Below, piece by piece: positions 17,524 through 26,638 of a stretch of 64,000 nt of DNA (its first letter is position 1; every line of letters starts with the position of its first letter). The notes beneath the pieces are model-generated. The model searched no databases and had not been told where the DNA came from. It saw nothing but the letters and a program-made list of their open reading frames with translations. The stretch covers positions 2,313,970 to 2,377,969 of the forward strand of contig NZ_CP087263.1 of assembly GCF_020923435.1 (NCBI RefSeq). The letters are read 5' to 3'. A program made the translations under genes and the position numbers. Source of the DNA: Brevibacillus humidisoli. Lineage in GTDB: Bacteria; Bacillota; Bacilli; Brevibacillales; Brevibacillaceae.

Positions 17524-18591
17524 AGGTAAAATATTCAATCCGCGCTCGTGGAAACAGCCGTGCAATCTGCTGTTCCAAATGGGTACGCAACTCGTTGGCC
17601 TGCTGATCCGGGTAGACGTACTTTCCCTTGCCGTATTTACCCCACTTGTACTTCCGCTCCGACTCGTCCATCTTCAGCTTGGTCTTCGGATAGCGTTTTA
17701 CGATGAGGTTCTTGGCTACCTTGGTAAACCGGTGCTGGATCAACTCGAAGGTCAGATCCGCCATTGCTTCTGGCGGCAGTTGGTCATGCAGGTTCTCCAG
17801 CAACTGCGTGTATCCCTGTTCCCAACCATCAAACCGGTATAGAGGGGCTATGATGAAGCCCAATGGATACCCCGCTCTGGCCACCTGTCCGGCCGCCTGC
17901 AGCCGCTGTCTAAAACTGGATGTCCCAGGTTCAAAATGCTTGATCACATAGTCTGCGTTGATGCTGAAACGAAATCGTGTGTGTCTGTTATGATCCACGT
18001 CAAGCAGCGGCTCCACATGGTGAAACTTGGTCACAAAACGGAGTCGGCCGTAGGGCTGCTGGGAAAAAAACTGAACCGCCCGCTTCAGGCTCCCGGTGAT
18101 GTGCTCTATCGCCAGCGGGTCAGAGGTGCAAGCGGCCTCAAAACGGGTAATCTCCGGCTTCCGCTCCTCGATGTACTCCTCGGCTCGCTGGAAGATTTCA
18201 TCCGTATTGACATAGACACGAACATAAGGTCTGCTGCCGATGTTCGTATTCAAATAACAGTAGTGACAGTGAGCAGCACAGCCGGTAGCCAGCGGCAGGG
18301 CATACTCTGCCGACGGTTTGGACTGCTCAAACCTCAACGTCCGCCGTACCCCTACTACCAGCGTTCGTTTGGCATTCCGGTATTTTTCCACGTCGGTTTC
18401 GCCAGGGATTCCTCGCACCTGGTTATGGCTGGTGGTCATCTCGATCGGGATGCGCTCCGCCGTATATCGTCTGTACAGTTCCTCCCCCAGCGGGTATTGC
18501 AGCGCACCCGGTTCAAAAAAACCCGGTCGGGTACAAATAGATTGGATATCTTCCCTGTTCGATCCGCTTTTTCCTGCAGCGTAGTCGCCAC
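17522..18591 (-). pseudogene. splB: Spore photoproduct lyase, frameshifted near the N-terminus
   Basis: SplB is the radical-SAM enzyme that reverses the spore photoproduct in UV-irradiated spore DNA. The CxxxCxxC cluster motif is CAAHCHYCYL, and MTTSHNQVRG is the family signature. The reading frame of the body has no proper start: its extension to 18841 encodes unrelated sequence. In another frame, GTG 18591 (behind GGGGGGAG) begins MATTLQEKADRTGK and continues to LFVPDRVF, the expected N-terminus. The two frames meet in a run of seven T (18515-18521); eight T would restore a 356-residue protein ending normally. It is either a real inactivating deletion, a slippage site, or a base-call error. 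Confidence 0.85.
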
Positions 18592-18665
18592 TTTTCTCCC
18601 CCCTCGGTGAGTAGTATCCCCACAAAGTCAGAATGCAGTGGCGCCATGATCTCACAGTGCGGCCT

Positions 18666-18875
18666 CTATAAAATCCTTTTTTTGTAAGTTCCCAACAAGG
18701 CAAGCGCTCGTTCTTTTTGCGTTGATGGCACCTGCAAATGATAAGTGTGCAAGTTCCCTTTTTTGGTGCCGTACAACCTGACACGTATCCCCCGGTTGGC
18801 CAAATAGTCGCGACATTGCTGAGCTGCCCTCGGCAGTCCATAAGATGTATGAATGGTGACCCATCTCGTCCACAT
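18666..18875 (-). CDS. Small protein of unknown function
   Basis: A 69-residue basic protein (MWTRWVTIHTSYGLPRAAQQ...), ATG 18875 behind GAGGGGCGGG; an ATG at 18893 is also in frame. One alpha/beta-like pattern (RAAQQCRDYLANRGIRVRLY...) reminiscent of small two-layer domains; no membrane segment. Sits between thiD and splB on the same strand, where B. subtilis has the regulator splA before splB, but I see no clear SplA similarity. Confidence 0.55.
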   Translation of the reverse strand: MWTRWVTIHTSYGLPRAAQQCRDYLANRGIRVRLYGTKKGNLHTYHLQVPSTQKERALALLGTYKKRIL

Positions 18876-18934
18876 TACATTCCCGCCCCTCATATGCCTT
18901 TTTCATAATGTAAGCGCATGAGCGGAGATTCGTG

Positions 18935-19741
18935 TCAGATTTGGCTGATCCTCGCCCAGTGATTCGTCGGGCCATGTCCGCCTCCGATTCGGGGAGCCGT
19001 AGCAATTGCTTCTACAATAAATCGTTTCGCCTTCTCCGTTGCCGTATCGATTGGCGTACCTTTTGCCAGTTCTGCCGTCAACGCCGCCGAGAAGGTGCAC
19101 CCGGTGCCATGTGTATGACGGGTGTTGATTCGCTGATGAGGCAGTGCGTGAAAGTGAGTCCCGTCAAACAATAGATCGACAAGCTCGTCCGAGTCGAGAT
19201 GCCCACCTTTGACGATCACATGACGGGCCCCAAGCGCGTGAATCCGTCTGGCCGCCTCCTCCATCTCGGCCCTTGTTTCAATCGACATCCCGGTCAAACA
19301 TTCCGCTTCCGGCAGGTTTGGGGTAACCACTGATGCCAATGGCAGCAGTTCCTGCTTCATCGCCTCCACCGCGTCGTCCTGCAGCAGTTTGGCACCCCCT
19401 TTGGCAACCATCACCGGGTCCACAATCACCTGTGCGATCTGGTACTCGCGAATAAGTCCGGCAACGGCCCGGATAATCTCTGCGTCAAACAGCATCCCCG
19501 TTTTCATCGCATCTGTGCCAATATCCTGCAGTACCTGCTGCATTTGGTCTACTACCGCTTCTGCCGTCAGCGGGTACACGCCTGCTACCCCGCGTGTATT
19601 TTGTGCAGTAACAGCGGTGATCGCGCTCATTCCGTATACGTCGAATTGATGAAAGGTTTTTAAATCTGCCTGAATCCCAGCTCCTCCCCCACTGTCCGAT
19701 CCTGCCACAGTCAGGGCTACTGCTCTTTTCGTCTCCATCAT
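18935..19741 (-). CDS. thiD: Hydroxymethylpyrimidine/phosphomethylpyrimidine kinase
   Basis: A 268-residue ribokinase-fold kinase making HMP pyrophosphate for thiamine synthesis or salvage. Motifs: TVAGSDSGGGAGIQADLKTF, IVDPVMVAKGGAKLL, THGTGCTFSAAL (anion hole and catalytic Cys/Asp region). Start at ATG 19741 or 19738, both in reach of GGGAG. No THI-box (TPP) element is seen upstream and no other thi genes are near, so a salvage or pyridoxal-kinase (PdxK-like) role is also possible. Confidence 0.85.
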   Translation of the reverse strand: MMETKRAVALTVAGSDSGGGAGIQADLKTFHQFDVYGMSAITAVTAQNTRGVAGVYPLTAEAVVDQMQQVLQDIGTDAMKTGMLFDAEIIRAVAGLIREYQIAQVIVDPVMVAKGGAKLLQDDAVEAMKQELLPLASVVTPNLPEAECLTGMSIETRAEMEEAARRIHALGARHVIVKGGHLDSDELVDLLFDGTHFHALPHQRINTRHTHGTGCTFSAALTAELAKGTPIDTATEKAKRFIVEAIATAPRIGGGHGPTNHWARISQI

Positions 19742-19802
19742 TTCCACTCCCGTTTACGCTATCTAATGATCCGGTTTTGTTTCCGCATCTCTTTTCATTT
19801 AA

Positions 19803-19831
19803 AGTATACCATCGTGCCAGTCGGATCCCAA
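19803..19831 (-). promoter_or_regulatory. thiD promoter
   Basis: TTGGGA and TATACT with a 17-nt spacer on the minus strand, about 60 nt upstream of thiD. Between it and the mnt promoter lies an AT-rich inverted repeat (CAACATTTTT / AAAAATGTTG, 19938-19965). Confidence 0.55.
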
Positions 19832-19963
19832 GATGTTTCCCGCAGATCAACAGGTTTCCTCTCACACCGCCGATACACGAAAAAGCGATCGATTGCAACG
19901 TACAAGACATACGAGCTGATTAGTTTTGTCCAAGACCAACATTTTTAGTTTTGAAAAAAAATG

Positions 19964-20007
19964 TTGTAACAATTCATTTTTTTGTGATAATGTTTCCTCA
20001 GGGAAAC
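19964..20007 (+). promoter_or_regulatory. mnt operon promoter overlapped by MntR-like operator
   Basis: Promoter TTGTAA-16 nt-GATAAT (19964-19991). Immediately after it, GTTTCCTCAGGGAAAC (19992-20007) is a near-perfect palindrome closely resembling the DtxR/MntR operators of Bacillus mnt genes (core AAGTTTCC-GGAAAC type). Binding there would block initiation when manganese is plentiful. Confidence 0.65.
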
Positions 20008-20047
20008 TTTTATAACCATAGAGAAAAGAATTGGGGAGGGACAAACG

Positions 20048-21049
20048 ATGTTTTTCAAATCAAAGCGTCTCATGAACACGCTGTTCGCCACTCTGATGGT
20101 AGGAGCGGGCATATTGGCAGGCTGCGGCGGTGGTACCGCACAGCCACAGACCGGCACCGCCGGCGGGGGGGCTAGTCCAGCGGCAGTAGCTGACAGCTCA
20201 GGAGAAGAATCGAAGCAATGGAAGGTTACCGTCACCACCGGAATGGTTGGCGATCTGGTAACTAACATTGGCGGGAATCATGTAGCTGTCACTCAACTGA
20301 TGGGACCCGGCGTTGACCCGCACTTGTTCAAAGCATCTCAAGGAGATATCGCCCGTATTGATGAAGCGGAGATCATCTTTTACTCTGGCCTTCATCTGGA
20401 AGGCAAAATGGGCGAAATTTTCGAAAAGATGAGCAAGCAAAAGCCGGTTATTCCGGTCACCTCGGCGATTCCGGAATCTGACCTGATGGCCGATCCTGCC
20501 GCGCCGGATCAGTACGATCCACACGTCTGGTTTGACGTCAGTATGTGGATCAAGACAATCGATGTCGTCCGCGATGAGCTGAGCAAGCTGGACCCGGCGA
20601 ATAAAGCGGAATACCACGCCAATGCAGACGCTTATCGGAAGAAGCTGGAAGAACTCGATCAGTACGCCAAGGAACAAATCGCTACGATCCCGAAAGACCA
20701 GCGGGTTCTCGTTACCGCCCACGATGCGTTCAGCTACTTTGGCCGAGCCTATGAGATTGAAGTAATGGGACTGCAGGGCATCAGCACCGCTTCCGAATAC
20801 GGGCTGAAAGACGTGCAAGGTCTGGTCGATACCCTTGTCAGCCGCGGCATCAAAGCGGTGTTCATCGAGTCCTCCGTGCCAAAAAACTCGATCGAAGCTG
20901 TCGTCGAAGGGGCCAGGGCCAAAGACCATACCGTCGAGATCGGTGGCGAACTGTTTTCGGACGCCATGGGTGAGCCTGGTACGGAAGAAGGCACCTACAT
21001 CGGCATGGTGAAGCACAATGTGGATACCATTGTTACATCGCTGCAATAA
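20048..21049 (+). CDS. mntA: Metal (Mn/Zn) ABC transporter substrate-binding lipoprotein
   Basis: A 333-residue cluster A-I solute-binding protein. The signal peptide ends in lipobox LAGC (Cys26), so the mature protein is lipid-anchored outside the membrane. Metal ligands by alignment pattern are His92 (GVDPHLF), His159 (DPHVWFD), His225 (VTAHDAF) and Asp305 (ELFSDAMG), a TroA-like three-His/one-Asp set, compatible with Mn2+ or Zn2+. There is no His-rich loop of the ZnuA type. First gene of a four-gene operon; the MntR-like operator favours manganese. Confidence 0.9.
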   Translation: MFFKSKRLMNTLFATLMVGAGILAGCGGGTAQPQTGTAGGGASPAAVADSSGEESKQWKVTVTTGMVGDLVTNIGGNHVAVTQLMGPGVDPHLFKASQGDIARIDEAEIIFYSGLHLEGKMGEIFEKMSKQKPVIPVTSAIPESDLMADPAAPDQYDPHVWFDVSMWIKTIDVVRDELSKLDPANKAEYHANADAYRKKLEELDQYAKEQIATIPKDQRVLVTAHDAFSYFGRAYEIEVMGLQGISTASEYGLKDVQGLVDTLVSRGIKAVFIESSVPKNSIEAVVEGARAKDHTVEIGGELFSDAMGEPGTEEGTYIGMVKHNVDTIVTSLQ

Positions 21050-21070
21050 CACAGAGGAGGTAGAATAACG

Positions 21071-21850
21071 ATGACAACTGGATTGCCCCTCTCTGTTCGC
21101 GACCTGACTGTCGCCTATCAAAAGAAACCGGTCCTGCGCGGGGTTACCCTCGACATCCCCGAAGGGAACCTGATCGGCATCGTCGGTCCCAACGGAGCGG
21201 GCAAATCGACGTTTATCAAAGCAGTGCAAAACTTGATCCCGGCCGCTTCCGGCCAGGTTTCCATCTATGGCAAACCTTATAAAGAGCAGCGCCGTCGGGT
21301 GGGTTACGTGCCTCAGCGGGAGTCGGTAGACTGGGATTTCCCGACCGACGCCCTGGATGTCGTCCTGATGGGCACTTACGGCCACCTGGGCTGGTTCCGT
21401 CGCCCCGGCAAGGCGGAGCGGGAATGGGCGCTGGAATGTCTGAAAAAGGTGGGGATGGCTGACTACGCAAACCGACAAATCAGTCAGCTCTCCGGCGGTC
21501 AGCAGCAGCGGGTGTTCCTCGCTCGCGCGTTGGCGCAAAAAGCCGACCTCTACTTTATGGATGAACCGTTCGCCGGCGTGGATGCGGCGACCGAAAAGGC
21601 GATCATCCTGCTCCTCGACGAGTTGAAGGAGCAAGGAAAAACGGTGCTCGTCGTCCATCACGATCTGCAAACCGTGCCTGAATACTTCGACTGGGTCGTG
21701 CTGCTTAACCGTCGGATTGTCGCCGCAGGGCCAACCGAGCAAGTGTTTACCGCTGAGCTGCTGCAGAAAACATACGGAGGACGTTTGCACATTCTCGCCG
21801 ATCGGCTGGCACCAGAAGCAGCCGGTCACAGCGGGAGGGAAGCCTTATGA
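21071..21850 (+). CDS. mntB: Metal ABC transporter ATP-binding protein
   Basis: A 259-residue ATPase. Walker [10 protein letters not shown], signature [16 protein letters not shown], Walker [14 protein letters not shown]-loop VVHHDL. It powers the permeases encoded next. Preceded by a good AGGAGG and overlapping the next gene by 4 nt, implying translational coupling. Confidence 0.92.
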   Translation: MTTGLPLSVRDLTVAYQKKPVLRGVTLDIPEGNLIGIVGPNGAGKSTFIKAVQNLIPAASGQVSIYGKPYKEQRRRVGYVPQRESVDWDFPTDALDVVLMGTYGHLGWFRRPGKAEREWALECLKKVGMADYANRQISQLSGGQQQRVFLARALAQKADLYFMDEPFAGVDAATEKAIILLLDELKEQGKTVLVVHHDLQTVPEYFDWVVLLNRRIVAAGPTEQVFTAELLQKTYGGRLHILADRLAPEAAGHSGREAL

Positions 21851-23196
21851 ACGTATGGCAACTGCTGCAGGACCCCAACACCCAGTGGGTATTGGCCGGC
21901 TGCATCCTGCTGGGGGTCAGCAGCGGCGTGCTTGGCTGCTTTGCATTTCTGCGGGGCCGTTCGCTGATGGGGGATGCCTTGGCACACGCTGCACTTCCCG
22001 GCGTGTGCCTGGCCTACATCGTGAGCGGCTCCAAGTCGATCGGTCTGTTTCTGATCGGAGCTGCGATCGCCGGACTGATCGCCAGCTATTGCATCGCTAT
22101 GATTACCAAACACTCTCGCATCAAGGAAGACTCGGCGCTGGCCATCGTCCTCTCTGTTTTTTTCGGGTTTGGCATCGTCTTATTAACCTATATTCAGCAC
22201 AGCAACCAAGGGAACCAAAGCGGCCTGGATAAATTCCTATTTGGGCAGGCGGCTTCCTTGGTAGGAGACGATGTGGTTGCGATGATTGTCGTCTCCGCTA
22301 CCCTGCTCCTCTTGACGACACTCTTGTTTAAGGAATTTAAGCTGCTCGTCTTCGACAGTGGTTTTGGCCGCGGCCTCGGATATCCGATGGAGCTGCTGGA
22401 TGGTCTGTTAATGCTGCTGCTGCTGGTGTCCGTGGTGATTGGACTGCAGGCGGTTGGCGTCGTGCTGGTAGCGGCGATGTTGATTGCCCCGGCTGTTACG
22501 GCTCGCTACTGGACGGAAAAACTGGGAATCATGGTGGTGCTCTCCGGCTGCTTCGGCGCATTGAGCGGCGTTCTGGGAACGCTGTTTTCGACCCAGGCAG
22601 AAAACCTGCCGACTGGTCCCGTCATTGTGCTGGCAGCCACCTGCTTTTTTCTCTTTTCGCTCGTATTCTCGCCAAGTCGGGGAATCCTGTTCCGGTTCAT
22701 CAGCTTCCTGAAACTGCGGCAAAAAGTACTGCAGGACGATGTGCTGCAGGCTCTCTACGAGCGAATGGAGTCTGATCATGCGCAAATGCCGTACCAACTG
22801 CGTCGCGGCTACACAGTTGAGAGCCTCGCTGCCAAATCAGGAAAACGGGCTGCCAGCGTACAGCAGGCACTCTCCGCCCTTCACCGTCTGGGATTGGTGG
22901 AACCAGCCGCTAGCAGCCCGACAGCAGACAGTTGGACGTTTACCTCTGCCGGGTTAAAGGCAGCATACGAATTGGTACTGAACCGACGGCTTTGGGATGT
23001 GTATCTGATGAATGAACATCATTATCAGTCGTTGTCCATTGATCTGAACCAGGAAGCGTTGACCACACAGCTTTCTCCCAGCGATTTGGAGGAGATGCTG
23101 CATCATCTCGAATCGTACAATCTGACGCCCAAACTGACGGAAAACAACATGTATGCCGGTCAACTGCAGACCAGCAAGCAAGGAGGGATATCATGA
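21847..23196 (+). CDS. mntC: Metal ABC transporter permease with C-terminal winged-helix-like domain
   Basis: A 449-residue protein. Residues 1-285 form the ABC-3 permease with about eight or nine membrane segments ([21 protein letters not shown] is the family loop). After residue 290 comes a soluble region of about 150 residues resembling DtxR/IDR repressors ([32 protein letters not shown], then [15 protein letters not shown]). B. subtilis MntC has the same extra domain. It may sense metal or nucleotide on the cytoplasmic face. It overlaps mntD by 4 nt. Confidence 0.9.
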   Translation: MNVWQLLQDPNTQWVLAGCILLGVSSGVLGCFAFLRGRSLMGDALAHAALPGVCLAYIVSGSKSIGLFLIGAAIAGLIASYCIAMITKHSRIKEDSALAIVLSVFFGFGIVLLTYIQHSNQGNQSGLDKFLFGQAASLVGDDVVAMIVVSATLLLLTTLLFKEFKLLVFDSGFGRGLGYPMELLDGLLMLLLLVSVVIGLQAVGVVLVAAMLIAPAVTARYWTEKLGIMVVLSGCFGALSGVLGTLFSTQAENLPTGPVIVLAATCFFLFSLVFSPSRGILFRFISFLKLRQKVLQDDVLQALYERMESDHAQMPYQLRRGYTVESLAAKSGKRAASVQQALSALHRLGLVEPAASSPTADSWTFTSAGLKAAYELVLNRRLWDVYLMNEHHYQSLSIDLNQEALTTQLSPSDLEEMLHHLESYNLTPKLTENNMYAGQLQTSKQGGIS

Positions 23197-24083
23197 ACAG
23201 CTTTTGGGTGATCCTAACCGGGGCGCTGGTAGCCTCCTCCTGCGGGCTGTTGGGTTGCTTTCTGATCTTGCGCCGCATGGCAATGCTGGGGGATGCGATC
23301 AGCCATGCCGTTCTACCGGGAATCGTGATTGCCTTTTTGTGGAGCGGCAGCCGTGAAACGCTGCCCATGTTGCTCGGAGCAGGTGCGCTCGGCCTATTGA
23401 CTGTCTTTCTGGTGCAACTGCTCCATCAAAACGGCGTGAAGAGCGATGCGGCGATTGGCGTCACCTTCACCGCTCTGTTTTCCATTGGTGTCATTCTGGT
23501 ATCGCAGTACACGCAGCAGGTGGATCTCGATCTGGATTGTGTGCTGTACGGGGAAATCGCCTATGTTCCTTGGGACACCTGGGAATGGGCGGGTATGGAC
23601 ATGGGTCCTCGCGCGGTGTGGGGATTGGGCGGGGTATTCCTGCTCAGCCTGCTGTTGATCAGCTTGTTTTACAAGCAGTTCAAAGTATGCGCATTCGATC
23701 CGGCTATGGCGGCGGCAGTGGGCATTCCGGTTGTTCTGTTTCACTATCTGCTGATGGGACTTGTCTCCCTGACGACGGTAGCATCGTTTGAAAGTGTAGG
23801 GGCGATCCTCGTGGTTGCGATGCTGGTCGTGCCCGCCGCGACCGCCTACCTGTTGACCGACAAACTTCACGTGATGCTAATCTACAGTGTGATCATCGGC
23901 ATCATCAGCTCGGTGCTCGGGTACGCGCTGGCCACCTGGCTGGACAGTTCCATCGCCGGTGCGATCACCACGGTGACCGGCCTGCTGTTTCTGCTCGCGT
24001 TTCTGTTCTCCCCCCGCTACGGTTTGGTGGTTAGGGCTTGGCATCGCAGAACGATGAGATGGGATCAGCAAACCAACCTGTAA
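23193..24083 (+). CDS. mntD: Metal ABC transporter permease
   Basis: A 296-residue ABC-3 family permease with about eight membrane segments and the family loop (RRMAMLGDAISHAVLPGIVIAF). It lacks the extra C-terminal domain of its partner and ends in a short basic tail. Together with mntABC it forms one heterodimeric importer. The operon ends in a strong terminator. Confidence 0.92.
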   Translation: MNSFWVILTGALVASSCGLLGCFLILRRMAMLGDAISHAVLPGIVIAFLWSGSRETLPMLLGAGALGLLTVFLVQLLHQNGVKSDAAIGVTFTALFSIGVILVSQYTQQVDLDLDCVLYGEIAYVPWDTWEWAGMDMGPRAVWGLGGVFLLSLLLISLFYKQFKVCAFDPAMAAAVGIPVVLFHYLLMGLVSLTTVASFESVGAILVVAMLVVPAATAYLLTDKLHVMLIYSVIIGIISSVLGYALATWLDSSIAGAITTVTGLLFLLAFLFSPRYGLVVRAWHRRTMRWDQQTNL

Positions 24084-24091
24084 AACCAGAT

Positions 24092-24130
24092 AGCGGCCCG
24101 TTTGGTTGTTGCCAAACGGGCCGCTGTTTT
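24092..24130 (+). terminator. Terminator of the mnt operon
   Basis: AGCGGCCCGTTTGG and CCAAACGGGCCGCT, perfect 14-bp arms, then GTTTT. Confidence 0.85.
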
Positions 24131-24201
24131 GAACCGAGGCTTTACGCCTGATCAAACATCTGTTAGGATAAACGGCAAAAAGAGATAGGAATGATCCCGT
24201 C

Positions 24202-24366
24202 ATGAGCTTTACTACCCTCATCGGTCTTATGTTTCTCTGTGCGCTGATCTGCCTGGTGATCGGCATCTTGACCAAAAAGTGGCTTGCCTTTTTCCTCTCC
24301 TCTTTCTGCTTTATCGCATCATTTGCCGCCGTGCTGTTTCTGTGGCTGTCGCTGGATCACATGTAA
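24202..24366 (+). CDS. Small two-helix membrane protein
   Basis: A 54-residue protein beginning MSFTTLIGLMFLCALICLVI and ending LWLSLDHM. Two hydrophobic segments (about 5-23 and 29-49) are joined by a short TKKW basic turn, so both ends probably face the same side. The ribosome site is weak (TAGGA, 12 nt upstream). Sits between the mnt operon and a convergent metal-linked pair. No family recognised. Confidence 0.45.
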   Translation: MSFTTLIGLMFLCALICLVIGILTKKWLAFFLSSFCFIASFAAVLFLWLSLDHM

Positions 24367-24372
24367 CATGGC

Positions 24373-25446
24373 CTACTCATTTCCCAGACTGTCTACCGTA
24401 CCAAAGTTGAAATAGACATACGGATCGTCCGGAGCCTCCACCGCTTTGACGCTGTCACCCTCCAAGACCAGCATGTCAAAGCCCTCCATGCTGCGCAGTC
24501 GGAGCGTCCCGCTCACTTCTACCCAACTGTCTGTCTCATACTTGCTTCCATTAGGGGATTCTACTAAGATGCCGTAGACACTGGCGTCAGCTGTACAGCA
24601 AGATACAGAAAAACGAGCGACGACGAACTGGTTCGGCTTGAAACCGGGCTGCCGGTAGACAAACCCCATCGTCCGCAGCTTGTGGCCGTCAAACTCTTTC
24701 GGAAAAAGATCAAGCGTGGTCAAGCCGTCCAAAAATAGCTTCTCGTCCAAGTGGATGGTTTCTTGTTGGTAGAGGTGGACAGCAATATCGGTGTAAAAAT
24801 CACCAAATCCTCCTGCTGAAAATCGCTCGCGAATCTCCGAGTCCGCAGCAGGTGCTGTCTCTCCCGCCATCGAATCGGCTGCCGCGCTACCATCTGTCTC
24901 AGATTGTGGTTGTGGGTCAGACCCTTGTTCGCTGCTCTTGGCATCTATCTCAGGCTGCTTCTCTGTCATCCCTTCTGTCGAAGACAGGGCAGGATCCTCC
25001 CCCGCTCCGCTTGTCTCATCAGACCTAGACTGCACTGCCGCCTGGGTGGTTTTTGCTTCCCCCGACAGCAGATTCAACCCCCGCTTTTCCGCCACCTCAC
25101 TGCCGAGAATTTTTTCCGGCATGGCAAATCCCATCAGCAGCGGCAGCAAAAACAATCCATAGACAATGACCGACTTCCACCAACTGCCCGGCAGGCTGTG
25201 GTCACCACTGCATGAACAGCTCTCCACCTTAGCCATGGTAGCCTGACGAAAACTTGCACATGTCAAGATGGCCAATACACCTAGTGTGACGTAGGCCAAT
25301 CCTCGCATCCGCGGCGCCAGATAGAGATTGATATCGTCTGTCCAGATCAACTTGGCCAAAAGCAGGGTGAAGCCGGCCAACAGCAAACTTCGTAGGAAGT
25401 AATGACGTTTTTCCTTCTTCTGTGCCGTAATCCTTGTCTGTTTCAT
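24373..25446 (-). CDS. TIGR03943/YcgQ-type (DUF1980) membrane protein
   Basis: A 357-residue protein. Two to three membrane helices lie in the first 115 residues, then a low-complexity Glu/Ser/Ala/Thr linker (about 135-200), then a C-terminal OB-like domain (GFVYRQPGFKPNQFVVARFSVSCCTADASVYGILVE, WVEVSGTLRL). The family is nearly always encoded with a COG0701 permease, as here, and has been associated with Zur regulons. The molecular role is not known. Second gene of a two-gene operon, 13 nt after the permease. Confidence 0.82.
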   Translation of the reverse strand: MKQTRITAQKKEKRHYFLRSLLLAGFTLLLAKLIWTDDINLYLAPRMRGLAYVTLGVLAILTCASFRQATMAKVESCSCSGDHSLPGSWWKSVIVYGLFLLPLLMGFAMPEKILGSEVAEKRGLNLLSGEAKTTQAAVQSRSDETSGAGEDPALSSTEGMTEKQPEIDAKSSEQGSDPQPQSETDGSAAADSMAGETAPAADSEIRERFSAGGFGDFYTDIAVHLYQQETIHLDEKLFLDGLTTLDLFPKEFDGHKLRTMGFVYRQPGFKPNQFVVARFSVSCCTADASVYGILVESPNGSKYETDSWVEVSGTLRLRSMEGFDMLVLEGDSVKAVEAPDDPYVYFNFGTVDSLGNE

Positions 25447-25459
25447 TCTTTCCCTCCGA

Positions 25460-26485
25460 TCACAATGGCGTAAGCAAGGTGAAGACCATGACCAACAGAC
25501 TCACCACTGCAATCAAACCGACAACGAAGCCTAGACGGAATGTAGTCAACAGCAGCAGCGTATTTTTGAAGTCAATCATTGGTCCAAATACCAGAAAAGC
25601 GAGCAGTGCCTGCGCGGGAAAGGTGGTGCCAAAGCTGGCCGCAATAAACGCGTCCGCCTCCGAACAGAGCGAAAACACGTACGCCAACCCCATCATCACC
25701 AGATTGGCGCTAAACGGGCTTTGACCAATCGATGCCAGCGCTTCGCGTGCGATAAACACTTGGAGGACGGCACTTACCAATGCGCCAAACAACAGGTATT
25801 TGCCCATATCGAAAAACTCGTCCACCGCATGGTAAAACGTCGCTAACAGTTTATCGTCCTTTGATTCGTGGTGATGATGGGCATGATCGTGATCTGCCGC
25901 AGCATGACGATGGCTGTGATCACCTTGCAGCACATGCTGCTGACGGCTGCGGAGAAACAGCCAGACCAACAGACCGACCAGCGCAGCGATGACGGCAGCC
26001 AGCACTCCCCGGTAGATCGCCATCTCGGGCTGCCGTTGAAACGCAACATAGGTAGACGTGAGAACGATCGGATTGACGACGGGACCCGATAATAGAAAGA
26101 CGATACCGACGTATACTGGCATCCCTTTGCGGATCAGCCGTCGGATGACAGGCACGATCGCGCACTCGCAGACTGGAAACAAAAAACCGAGAAACGTGGC
26201 AAACGGAATCGCCAGCAGCGGATGTTTCGGGGTCCATCTGCTCACAGTCTCTTCCTTGACAAAGGTCTGAATCAGGGCAGAAAAGAAGACACCCATCAGA
26301 ACGAACGGAATGGCTTCCAGAAGAATACTCAGAAAAATGGTTTTGACGTCAAGCCAGCGTGGAGACCAGTCTACAGCAACGCCCGACAGAAAGAGCGGCC
26401 GACCTGCAACCAACCAGTAGATGGCTGCCCCCAACAGCAGTGCACCGACGATTTCCCATAGCACTTTTTGCAATCCAGCGATCAT
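25460..26485 (-). CDS. COG0701/YcgR-type permease with His-rich loop
   Basis: A 341-residue permease with about eight membrane segments in two similar halves (FPVCECAIVPVIRRLIRKGMP and FSLCSEADAFIAASFG carry the conserved small Cys/Glu motifs). The central cytoplasmic loop is His-rich (HSHRHAAADHDHAHHHH), suggesting transition-metal binding. ATG 26485 follows AAAGGAG; the frame upstream to 26638 has no site and overlaps the operator. Transport substrate is unproven; zinc or another divalent metal is a reasonable guess. Confidence 0.82.
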   Translation of the reverse strand: MIAGLQKVLWEIVGALLLGAAIYWLVAGRPLFLSGVAVDWSPRWLDVKTIFLSILLEAIPFVLMGVFFSALIQTFVKEETVSRWTPKHPLLAIPFATFLGFLFPVCECAIVPVIRRLIRKGMPVYVGIVFLLSGPVVNPIVLTSTYVAFQRQPEMAIYRGVLAAVIAALVGLLVWLFLRSRQQHVLQGDHSHRHAAADHDHAHHHHESKDDKLLATFYHAVDEFFDMGKYLLFGALVSAVLQVFIAREALASIGQSPFSANLVMMGLAYVFSLCSEADAFIAASFGTTFPAQALLAFLVFGPMIDFKNTLLLLTTFRLGFVVGLIAVVSLLVMVFTLLTPL

Positions 26486-26582
26486 GTTCCTACTCCTTTT
26501 GCCGAATGGTGAGAGGCAAGTGCCGAATGGCCTTGCAGCAGCTATGTCGGCCAACAAAACAAGGTTGTCTTGGCAGTCCCTG

Positions 26583-26622
26583 TGTACATATGTACGAGCA
26601 ACGAATCGGAAAAATTCCGATT
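26583..26622 (-). promoter_or_regulatory. Zur-like palindrome and second palindrome in the permease leader
   Basis: AATCGGAAAAATTCCGATT (26604-26622) is a perfect 8-3-8 palindrome sharing TCG-x-AA...TT-x-CGA with the Bacillus Zur box. It starts about 10 nt past the predicted transcription start. A separate perfect palindrome GTACATATGTAC lies at 26583-26594. Confidence 0.5.
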
Positions 26623-26638
26623 TACTTAATCTTCTCAT

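Noticed and set aside
18592-18841. N-terminal extension of splB to 439 residues
   Set aside because: The extra 115 residues overlap a better small gene, resemble nothing in the family, and the true N-terminus is found in another frame behind a ribosome site.
19748-20047. TPP riboswitch upstream of thiD
   Set aside because: No CTGAGA-type THI-box or conserved helices; a plain promoter explains the region.
20198-21829. A 543-codon open frame on the minus strand
   Set aside because: It is antisense to mntA and mntB, whose motifs are unambiguous; the frame has no ribosome site and unnatural composition. It is a GC-driven shadow.
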